Source: Candidatus Hydrogenedentota bacterium (lineage in GTDB: Bacteria > Hydrogenedentota > Hydrogenedentia > Hydrogenedentales > JAGMZX01). From it: a stretch of 64,000 nucleotides of DNA. Under the pieces are notes generated by a model that worked only from the letters and a program-made list of their open reading frames with translations, was not told the origin of the DNA and made no database searches. This document shows, piece after piece, positions 1-6,979 of the stretch. The DNA lies in NCBI GenBank assembly GCA_029556545.1, contig JAKQEQ010000187.1:1-64000 (forward strand), written 5' to 3'. Within the stretch, counting starts at the first letter, position 1. Each line of letters opens with the position of its first letter. The translations under genes were made by a program, and so were the position numbers.

Positions 1-1478
1 CCGCCATAGCCGCCGTAACCGCCGCCGCCATACCCCCCCAAGCCGCCGCCGTAACCGCCGCCGACATAGCCGCCGTAACCGCCGCCGCCGAAACCGCCGC
101 CACCAAGTCGATTGCGCAGGACTATCTTGAAGAGCGTCTGCTGACCGGCGTTGCGCAATTCATAGAATCGGGTTTCAAGCGGCTCGAAGGTCTCTTTCCG
201 TATAACGCTCGATGTACTAATCCAGAGAAAACTCTTCTGGACGGCATAGTCTAGACCGAGTGGTCGCAACAAGGCGCGCAGGGCGTCCGCCAGACTGACG
301 TTGTTCAAATTGATGTAGGGCACCATGCCATCGGTGCGGAAACCCTGGTATCCCCCCGTCGCGGACTGCTGCTGCTGGGCCGCGACGCCTGCGGCCAACC
401 CTTGCTGCTGCGGCGTGGGATAGGTCGGATAGGTCGGGGCGGCCGCCGGATACGCCGTGGGCGCGGCCCCATACGGAGCGGGCGCCGCTCCGTAGGGCGC
501 CACGCCGGGCGCGCCGGGAACGGCGCCAGGCGTGCCGGGCGCCGCGGGAGCAGCGCGGCGCGGGGGCGCCACAACACGGTTATCAATGACGATGTTGATG
601 TCCCAGGTATCCGAAATGAACTCGACAATCTCGCTGATGTGGATGTTGTCGAACTCGATATTGACCGGGGATTCGAGCGCCTTTTCGATTTCCGTCTTCT
701 CGACGACTTCTTCGAACTTCTCCTCGATGAGCGGCACACGCAGCGTGTACGGTTTGATGCCGCGCGCATCGGCGCCTTCCGGCGGAAGTTTCGAGTCCTC
801 GAGGTACTCGCGGACTTTCTGCCGAAATTCCTCGACCTCGCGCTCCCGCTCGACGATGCTCTGGCGGCTCACCCCGATGGTCGCCTCGTGAAGGCCAATC
901 TTGGCTTCTTCGTTTGTAGGCTCGATGAGCAGCACTTCCTGGTAGATTTCCGCCGCTGTCGTGTACTTCTGCGCTTCGAGGTATTGCCGCCCCCACTCCA
1001 TCAGTTGCCGCACCCGGTCCCGCTTGATTTCCTCCGCAGTCGGTCGCGGTGTCGCGTCCTCTCGCGAAATCGCGTCGGGATCAAGAACGACGAATGACGA
1101 CGGCGCCTGCGGCGCGCCCGAGGCGGTCAGTTGGAGCTTCGCGTTGCACATGCCGACGTATTCGCGCGCGCGGGCGTTTTCCGGTTCGAGGGCGAGCGCC
1201 CGGTTGAATTCCGACAGGGCCTCGCTGTACAACTCGCGGCTGTAAAGGGCAACGCCGCGACGCACGAACTCTTCGGCCTGAGACACGGCGACCCCTTCGA
1301 CCACGGGCGACATCTCCGCGAAGGCGTCCGGCAGTTCCGCGGGAGACGACGGTGTTTCCGCCGCGAGAGCGGGCACGTCAACGGCTTCCGTGGTCTCCTG
1401 CCCTGCGGCCGGCCAGGCAAACAAGAGCGCCAAGGCCAGACAGCCCGCCCACATCATGGGGAACTCTTTCCTGTTCAT
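1..1478 (-). CDS. PilQ-like protein with TPR and STN-like domains (3' end off window)
   Basis: This open frame begins at ATG 1478 (MNRKEFPMMW) and continues past the left edge, so only 492 residues are visible. Residues 8-26 form a signal peptide ending at AAGQ. Residues about 65-105 and 155-190 look like TPR helices. Residues about 255-300 (VNIEFDNIHISEIVEFIS) and 385-440 (INLNNVSLADALRALLRPLG) match the secretin/TonB short N-domain fold, separated by a Pro/Ala/Gln-rich linker. The visible part ends in a Gly/Tyr-rich stretch. It is the last gene of a PilMN-PilO-PilP-like series, which is the usual place of the PilQ outer-membrane secretin. The secretin pore domain itself is not visible, so the family call rests on order and N-domains. 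Confidence 0.7.
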   Translation of the reverse strand, partial: MNRKEFPMMWAGCLALALLFAWPAAGQETTEAVDVPALAAETPSSPAELPDAFAEMSPVVEGVAVSQAEEFVRRGVALYSRELYSEALSEFNRALALEPENARAREYVGMCNAKLQLTASGAPQAPSSFVVLDPDAISREDATPRPTAEEIKRDRVRQLMEWGRQYLEAQKYTTAAEIYQEVLLIEPTNEEAKIGLHEATIGVSRQSIVEREREVEEFRQKVREYLEDSKLPPEGADARGIKPYTLRVPLIEEKFEEVVEKTEIEKALESPVNIEFDNIHISEIVEFISDTWDINIVIDNRVVAPPRRAAPAAPGTPGAVPGAPGVAPYGAAPAPYGAAPTAYPAAAPTYPTYPTPQQQGLAAGVAAQQQQSATGGYQGFRTDGMVPYINLNNVSLADALRALLRPLGLDYAVQKSFLWISTSSVIRKETFEPLETRFYELRNAGQQTLFKIVLRNRLGGGGFGGGGYGGYVGGGYGGGLGGYGGGGYGGYG

Positions 1479-1557
1479 TACGGCTTCGTCCTCCCGCTTA
1501 ATCAATAATACTATATCGAATCTCGACAGAATACTCAAGATATTATCCCCGCCCGAT

Positions 1558-2097
1558 TTAGGGCGAGATTTCCAGCACCTTGCTCTTCTTGTATTTCGAG
1601 GAATAGACGGTGCATGTGCCGGCCGCCATGTCGATGTCCTGAATCTCGTATTCCTCAAAACTGTCGCCCAGGTCAAACCACTTGGTCGCCGACAGGGTCC
1701 GGATGCGGGCACGCACCTTTCCGGGCACCGGTTCCTGCAACTGCAGTAACTGGATGTCCCACCGCTCGCCCTCTTCGCCCGGGCGGCCGCTGCCGGGCGC
1801 CGCATGGAACCAGAACGGGTTGCGATCGATTAACGACCCATAAGCGCCGGGCGGCCTGCGGGGCGGCCCCTTGCCTCCAGGTCCAACGCCCTCTGGTCGG
1901 TCCGGCGGGACAATCTGCCGCTCCTGCGCATCGTCTGGAAGGACGTTGCTGGGGAGGATCAACGGTTCTTGTGTCTCTTCGACCTTCTCGAACACCTGCC
2001 GGACCCGCATCCCGAGATAGACGAGCATTATGACAAGGATGAGCCGCTCCTTGTTGAACCAGAGCCATTTGGCGATTTTACGCACCCGGTCGTTCAT
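1558..2097 (-). CDS. PilP-like inner-membrane lipid-free connector
   Basis: A 179-aa protein starting at ATG 2097. It has a short basic cytoplasmic head, one membrane helix at about residues 17-32, a Pro/Gly-rich linker and a beta-rich C-terminal domain (about 105-178, including the KWFDLGDSFEEYEIQDID region). Helix, linker and small beta domain is the layout of PilP and GspC homology-region proteins, which couple the inner-membrane assembly platform to the secretin. It has no lipobox, unlike proteobacterial PilP. It lies between the PilO-like gene (26 nt upstream) and the TPR/STN gene, the canonical pilP position. The call is mainly from layout and order; sequence identity to PilP is not obvious by eye. 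Confidence 0.5.
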   Translation of the reverse strand: MNDRVRKIAKWLWFNKERLILVIMLVYLGMRVRQVFEKVEETQEPLILPSNVLPDDAQERQIVPPDRPEGVGPGGKGPPRRPPGAYGSLIDRNPFWFHAAPGSGRPGEEGERWDIQLLQLQEPVPGKVRARIRTLSATKWFDLGDSFEEYEIQDIDMAAGTCTVYSSKYKKSKVLEISP

Positions 2098-2123
2098 GCA
2101 TGCTTCCGGATTTTACTGAAAAA

Positions 2124-3110
2124 CTAATTCATATATAGATAGTTTCGCTTGAACCATTTCCAAGCTTTCGCGAACATCCCGGGTTCCGCCTCCTGAACTC
2201 GGCCGCGGTCGCCAAGCTGGTCGGCGAGCGTCCCGGGCGTGCCGGGCGCGCCGGGCTGGCCGGGCGGCATCGCCGCCGCCACCACGGGTGGGCGCGGCTG
2301 TTGCGGACGTCGGTCCGGCGGAATCCACAGCGCCTGGGTGAGCAACATCTCGACGTCGAGCTGCGGCTCCCACCACGAGCGCAGCCACGTGATGCGCATC
2401 GCGTCCACGGTGATGTACCGATACTCGGCACTGAAAGTCTCAAGCAGGTTCACGAGGTCCCGCAGCCGCATGGAGAAGGCGAGGCCCGAGGTTCGCAGCC
2501 GCACCCATTCTCCGAAACGCGGTTCCCTGCGGGCTTCCCAGAGACTGATATCGTCGATCCGAAGGACGTTATGGTCCAGTAACCGCTCGAAGAGCGTAAT
2601 GCCGTAGCTCAGTTTCGCAAGCGCCCGCCGCGCCACCTCCTCCGTTACGTCATCCTGTGTTTTCCAGTCTTCGAGGCGGGGCACGCCGAACAACGCGTAG
2701 ATGTCCTGCGGAAACACGAGATTGGGCTGCGTCTGGATGATCTTGACGCGCAAGTTGCTGAGCAGCCTTGTCGATTCCTCATCGTACCAGAACTTCGGGA
2801 ACTTCTCCTCGGACCGCGGTTCGAAACGGTCAAACCAGCCATCCATGTGAAAGACGGCGCCCCATTCGTCCCGCGCGTCCTTCCAGGGTTGTACGCGCGA
2901 CTCGATGGCCTCGATCAAGACCTTGGGTTTGACATCGTGGAACGTCGTGCGAAACTCTTCGAAGGTGGCGAGCAGATGGTCGGCCGTCTGCTGGTCCCGC
3001 GCATATTGTTCGAGTTTTGCCCAAAAATAGAAGTATGTAACGACCGTACACCCGAGCACCAAGGCCAGGATGACCAGTGCGAAGATAATCTGTTCTTTAC
3101 TGACACGCAT
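2124..3110 (-). CDS. PilO-like inner-membrane assembly protein
   Basis: A 328-aa protein with an N-terminal membrane helix (about residues 9-29), a coiled-coil-like stretch immediately after it, and a large extracytoplasmic domain. The C-terminus carries a Pro/Gly-rich linker (about 268-300) and a short aromatic basic tail. PilO and GspM proteins share a short cytoplasmic N-terminus, one helix, coiled coil and ferredoxin-like domains. This protein is longer than usual PilO (about 200 aa). The stop codon of the PilM-PilN gene and this ATG share a base (TGATG), which implies translational coupling. Position after PilMN is the main reason for the PilO call. Confidence 0.5.
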   Translation of the reverse strand: MRVSKEQIIFALVILALVLGCTVVTYFYFWAKLEQYARDQQTADHLLATFEEFRTTFHDVKPKVLIEAIESRVQPWKDARDEWGAVFHMDGWFDRFEPRSEEKFPKFWYDEESTRLLSNLRVKIIQTQPNLVFPQDIYALFGVPRLEDWKTQDDVTEEVARRALAKLSYGITLFERLLDHNVLRIDDISLWEARREPRFGEWVRLRTSGLAFSMRLRDLVNLLETFSAEYRYITVDAMRITWLRSWWEPQLDVEMLLTQALWIPPDRRPQQPRPPVVAAAMPPGQPGAPGTPGTLADQLGDRGRVQEAEPGMFAKAWKWFKRNYLYMN

Positions 3111-5182
3111 CAGCCGGTGCTCGGTCCCGGGGGGTGTCCCGCTTGCGCGCCGGCAGCCCGGTCCGTTACGGCGGGCTCCGGCGGCGGGGTGGGCAGGTCA
3201 CGCCCCGTTCGCAACATTACAACAACGCGGAAGGAATACAAAATCGCGTCCTTATCCGCAAAGGGACTGACTTCCCGGGCCTGGGGGTCCCATAGCACGG
3301 CGAAGGGGTACTTATCGACGTCGCGGTGGTCAAAGACGACTTCCGCCACCCAAAGGTACCAATTGGTGGGCAACTGAATGTGGGTCTTCTTCAGGTTCTC
3401 GACAAAATTTCGAATGAGGTCGGTGTTCCGCGCATAGCCCGTCACCTGAACCCCCTCCGCCAGCGGCAGCACGTATTCGCCGGTACCGCCGGGTTGGGAC
3501 GAGGCCGGCTGCGGCCCGCCGCGTGCAGGGGACGCGCCCCGCACGACGCCTGCCTGCAGTTCCACCGGCGGGGCGGTACCTTGGAAACCGACGAAGTTCG
3601 GGGCCATTGCGGGCCCGGTTGGCCCCGGGGCCCCCGCCGCGGCCGCAAGGCCGCGCGCGCCGCCCGTGCGGCCGGCGCGTCCCGCGGGTTGGCCCTGTTG
3701 ATCTCGGACCCTGGTCACCGTCTCGAAACTCGTGAACCACATATCGCCGGCCACGGGCCGCGCATCGCTGAGCAACTTCATCGCGTCGGTCCAGAACATG
3801 CAGCGCCGGTACGCGAAATTGAGCGCCGCGCACTCATCCCGCGGCTGCTGAATGGCGGCTCGGGCGCGATTGAGGTCCTGGACTTGAGGCGATTGCTGGA
3901 TGGTGCGGGTTACGTCGTCGCCGAAGAGGGGGTCGTACTGGGCCAAGGCGGCCTGGACTCTTCGGATGCGGGCCTTGATCATTTCGTTCTGGTTGGCGCT
4001 GATGGGGATGATAGAGGCGAGTATGAGGGCGAAGGTTACGAAGATCATGCCCCAATACAGAGCTTGTTCGCGACGTCGCGCCGCCTCGAGAACGCGTGGA
4101 GGAATGAGGTTGACCTCGATCGGCACCGTCTCGTTGCACCGCAGCGCAAGCCCCAATGCCACGCAGGTCTGCTCGGGGTGCTCGCCCGCGGCCTGCGCCG
4201 CCGGGGCGAGCGCGAGGCCGGCGAGCGGCTGGGCGATGCGTACATCGACGCCGAGTTGGCGCTGCATATAGGGCACGATGTTGCGCAGGCATGCGCCGCC
4301 ACCGCACAGGATGACGCGATTGACGGCGCCGCCGCCGGGCAGCGAACGGAAGTAGGCGAAGGATCGGATGATCTCGTTCACCATGCGCTGCAACACGTCG
4401 CCGATAACCTTCGCGCCCTGGCCATCGACCTTCGGGTCACCGGTGGGCGCGAATCCGCGCTGCCGCTTCAATTTCTCGGCGTCGCTGAAAGCCATGGTGA
4501 ACGCGCCCGCGATAGCCAGCGTGATGTCGTTTCCGCCGACGTTCAGGGGGCGCGTGAAACGGAACTGGTTCTCCCGCTCGATGATGATGTCGGTCGTCGC
4601 GGCCCCCATGTCGATGAGGGCGACGCAATCGCCGGCATCTCCGAATTCGCCTGTGTGCTTGAGCCAGTTATAGGCCGCGAAGGGTGTGACATCCACCACG
4701 TCGATGCGGCGCTTGACTTCGCGCAGGATTTCAAGATGCTTCTCGACCACGTCCACCTTGATCGCCGCCATCATCACCTCGTAACCGCCGCCTTCGCTGC
4801 GGTCGAGAATCTGGTAGTCCATGGCAATCTGGTCAAGCGAGAAGGGGATCTGCTGCTGGATTTCGTAGCGGACGATCTGCGTGACCTTGTATTCGGGGAC
4901 GGGGGGCAGCGTGCGGCTGCGCGTGAAAACCGACTGGCCCGGGACCGCGAAGATGGTTTTCGTTGCGCGAATCTTGGCGTCTTTGAGTACCGCCTCGACC
5001 GCCTTCATCCGCAGTTTCTTGCGTTCAAGGTCCGTAAGGCTTGGGTCTGAATTGAACTCGGCCTGATAGTACTTGGTGAGTTGATACCCGGTCTTGGTCT
5101 GTGCCAACTCACACACGCGCACGGCGCTGGCCCCTAAGTCAAGCACCAACCGCCGCTTGCGGCCTCGTTTCCATATGGCCAT
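3110..5182 (-). CDS. PilM-PilN fusion protein of type IV filament assembly platform
   Basis: A 690-aa protein that joins two normally separate proteins. Residues 1-350 are PilM: actin-like nucleotide motifs LDLGASAVRV (14-23), LIDMGAATTDIII (189-201) and ILCGGGACLRNI (291-302). Residues about 351-690 are PilN-like, opening with the typical VNLIPPRV segment (357-364), a membrane helix at about 374-395, then coiled coil and a periplasmic domain interrupted by a Gly/Ala/Pro-rich insert (about 510-590). In other bacteria cytoplasmic PilM binds the short N-terminal peptide of PilN; here they are covalent, as in GspL of the type II system. It is the first gene after a strong promoter at 5331-5359. 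Start is ATG 5182. Confidence 0.85.
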   Translation of the reverse strand: MAIWKRGRKRRLVLDLGASAVRVCELAQTKTGYQLTKYYQAEFNSDPSLTDLERKKLRMKAVEAVLKDAKIRATKTIFAVPGQSVFTRSRTLPPVPEYKVTQIVRYEIQQQIPFSLDQIAMDYQILDRSEGGGYEVMMAAIKVDVVEKHLEILREVKRRIDVVDVTPFAAYNWLKHTGEFGDAGDCVALIDMGAATTDIIIERENQFRFTRPLNVGGNDITLAIAGAFTMAFSDAEKLKRQRGFAPTGDPKVDGQGAKVIGDVLQRMVNEIIRSFAYFRSLPGGGAVNRVILCGGGACLRNIVPYMQRQLGVDVRIAQPLAGLALAPAAQAAGEHPEQTCVALGLALRCNETVPIEVNLIPPRVLEAARRREQALYWGMIFVTFALILASIIPISANQNEMIKARIRRVQAALAQYDPLFGDDVTRTIQQSPQVQDLNRARAAIQQPRDECAALNFAYRRCMFWTDAMKLLSDARPVAGDMWFTSFETVTRVRDQQGQPAGRAGRTGGARGLAAAAGAPGPTGPAMAPNFVGFQGTAPPVELQAGVVRGASPARGGPQPASSQPGGTGEYVLPLAEGVQVTGYARNTDLIRNFVENLKKTHIQLPTNWYLWVAEVVFDHRDVDKYPFAVLWDPQAREVSPFADKDAILYSFRVVVMLRTGRDLPTPPPEPAVTDRAAGAQAGHPPGPSTG

Positions 5183-5330
5183 ACGTCTGCCGCCAATTCC
5201 GGGCGTCCTCGTGAGACGCCGTTTAAGAAGCTACGCGAGTCACTCTGTCGTCATGAGGGTGCACAGGCACCCACACAGTGAATACTGCTAACTGAGCACG
5301 ACTTCGAAATGCCATAAACCATTGAGCTAT

Positions 5331-5359
5331 ATTGTAATAAAGCAAAAAATACTTGTCAA
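5331..5359 (-). promoter_or_regulatory. Sigma70-type promoter of the pilMN-O-P-Q-like operon
   Basis: On the minus strand, TTGACA (5359-5354) is followed by a 17-bp spacer and TACAAT (5336-5331), in an AT-rich gap in otherwise GC-rich DNA. The expected start is near 5324, giving a leader of about 140 nt before ATG 5182. The -35 box lies inside a dyad (5353-5378), so the site may be regulated or may overlap an upstream terminator. Confidence 0.75.
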
Positions 5360-5378
5360 GACATAATCTTCTTGACAA
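5343..5378 (-). terminator. Dyad with T-run: weak intrinsic terminator and/or operator
   Basis: Perfect 9-bp arms TTGTCAAGA and TCTTGACAA (5353-5361 and 5370-5378) with an 8-nt loop are followed on the minus strand by a run of six T within GTATTTTTTG. This is 40 nt past the stop of the lipoprotein gene, so it could end that transcript. The arms are only about half GC, so termination may be partial. The dyad also covers the -35 box of the next operon, so it could be a protein-binding site. Confidence 0.5.
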
Positions 5379-5418
5379 TAATTTTCCCTCGTCTTACCGT
5401 TGTTGCCCACGCGGCCCG

Positions 5419-6807
5419 TCAAGGCGACGTCGCCCCGTCCGGGTCGCTGGGCAGATCCATAACACACCGGAATCCGTAGTCCTTGCGTGCGGCATCCATC
5501 CGGTCAAAATGCCGCCGGGCGCAACGGGCCTCGAAGCGCTGGGTGAGGTACGACCCGCCACGCAGCACCCGATACACTTGCCCGTAATCCTTTGTAATGA
5601 GTTCATTACCCGGATAGGCCTCGTACCAGCTCGAAGTCCACTCATAGACGTTTCCCGCCATGTCCAGGCACTTGTACGGGGACGCGCCGAGCAGGTAGCG
5701 TCCACTGCGCACCGGCTTGCCCACCGAGGATTCTTCCACATTGCAGAGCTGTTTGTCGAATACGTTGCCCCAGGGGTACTCGCGTCCGTCCGTGCCTCGG
5801 GCGGCCTTCTCCCATTCCGCCTCGGTGGGCAGGCGCTTTCCGACCTTGGCGGCATAGTCCATGGCCTGGCTGAACGATATGCCGGTCACGGGAAAGTGGT
5901 CCTGGCCTTCAGGGTAGAGATGGAGCGGATAGGCCTTGCGGTATTCGATGTTCGTGATCTCCTGCCGGTCGATGTAATAGGCCTCGAGATGGACCTCGCG
6001 CTGGGGCGCTTCGTCCGGGGCGCCGCCGTTCTGCCCCATGAGGAACGGCCCGGCCGGCACGAGCACCATGCCCTCGGGCGCCTCGCCGGGGAGCATCGTG
6101 AGATCGACCTTCCGGTCATCGTTCGGGCCAAGGACGACGACTTCGTCCGCGCGGAGGTAGCCGCCCCGTTGGACGGCGACGGTGTAGGTGCCGGGCGCGA
6201 GTTTGAAACGGGCGGGCGACTTGTCGGCCTGGCGCTGTTCGTCAATCCAGATCGTGGCGCCGGTGGGGCGCGACATGACGGTTAGGGTGGCCTGTAGCGG
6301 GGACAACTGATGGGTGAATTCGTATTGGTAATTGGCCTCGACTTCGAGGGTTTTCTCGGCGGGTAGGAAGTTCTCGTGCCGCACGACGTAGGTGTGTTCG
6401 CCGATCGGGACGGCGACTCTGTGGATCGGGGTCTGGCCCAGCGGCTCATCGTCGAGGGTCACTTCGGCGCCTGGCGGGTCCGATTTCAGCGTGACGAAGC
6501 CGACGAGGGGCTTGAGCGTGACCGTCTTCGTTCCGTTTTCACCCGCGACCAAGGACCATGTCGCGTAAGTGCGTTCGTGCCGATCAAGCGTAAACATGAC
6601 CGTGGTCTTGCCCGGTTCGAGACTGGTCAATCGCAGCGGTGTCACGCCGCACTCCCGGCTCTTGATCGTTACAGCGGCTCCGCTCGGTTCGCTCTCAATC
6701 GTCACGGCCGCGTTCATGGGCGTCTTGGAGGCGCCGCATCCCGCCAACAGCACGAGCAGGAACGCGGCGGCCCAAGGCCGCTCGCATCGGCCTATGCACG
6801 AGAGCAT
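5419..6807 (-). CDS. PEGA-repeat lipoprotein with C-terminal SUMF/FGE-sulfatase domain
   Basis: A 462-aa lipoprotein: signal peptide ending in lipobox LAGC with Cys24. Three PEGA-type repeats follow at about 33-100, 100-170 and 172-240, with the typical SEPSGAAVTI, SDPPGAEVTL and SRPTGATIWI openings. A SUMF domain occupies about 244-450 (MVLVPAGPFLMG, RLPTEAEWEKAARG, YPWGN, MAGNVYEW, VLRGGSY, GFRC). The final region has one Cys (FEARCARR) but lacks the partner Cys found five residues upstream in true formylglycine-generating enzymes, so I infer a binding or structural role. Start ATG 6807 has GGAGG at a good distance. PEGA domains are known from surface and secretion-linked proteins; its place inside the filament locus suggests an envelope accessory. 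Confidence 0.85.
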   Translation of the reverse strand: MLSCIGRCERPWAAAFLLVLLAGCGASKTPMNAAVTIESEPSGAAVTIKSRECGVTPLRLTSLEPGKTTVMFTLDRHERTYATWSLVAGENGTKTVTLKPLVGFVTLKSDPPGAEVTLDDEPLGQTPIHRVAVPIGEHTYVVRHENFLPAEKTLEVEANYQYEFTHQLSPLQATLTVMSRPTGATIWIDEQRQADKSPARFKLAPGTYTVAVQRGGYLRADEVVVLGPNDDRKVDLTMLPGEAPEGMVLVPAGPFLMGQNGGAPDEAPQREVHLEAYYIDRQEITNIEYRKAYPLHLYPEGQDHFPVTGISFSQAMDYAAKVGKRLPTEAEWEKAARGTDGREYPWGNVFDKQLCNVEESSVGKPVRSGRYLLGASPYKCLDMAGNVYEWTSSWYEAYPGNELITKDYGQVYRVLRGGSYLTQRFEARCARRHFDRMDAARKDYGFRCVMDLPSDPDGATSP

Positions 6808-6919
6808 TCTCGCGATCCTCCCCTTCTACATACGCTCGCGCCTGCCCCGCCGGGCGTGGCTCGTGTCCACAACACCAGCATCTTGCCCGTATCCGACGCA
6901 TCGCGTCAACTCGGCCCGT

Positions 6920-6974
6920 GGCATGGACAGCCTGCCCATGATCCCGCATCACAGGCGGGACGCCTCCGCCACGA
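6920..6974. repeat. Two-hairpin dispersed repeat, copy a
   Basis: A CATGGAC/GCCCATG half-palindrome is followed by a GGCGGGACGCC hairpin and CCACG. It starts 5 nt after the beta-helix gene stop (in transcription direction) and is one of several copies in this window (see 18522, 20370, 29039, 44373, 49888). This copy is somewhat decayed. Confidence 0.65.
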
Positions 6975-6979
6975 CCCGT

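Noticed and set aside
3326-5050. Long plus-strand open frame opposite the PilM-PilN gene
   Set aside because: Shadow of the actin-like gene; composition is His/Arg/Asp-rich as expected for an antisense frame.
5419-6807. Annotation as a formylglycine-generating enzyme
   Set aside because: One of the two catalytic Cys is absent and PEGA repeats plus lipobox point to an envelope accessory.
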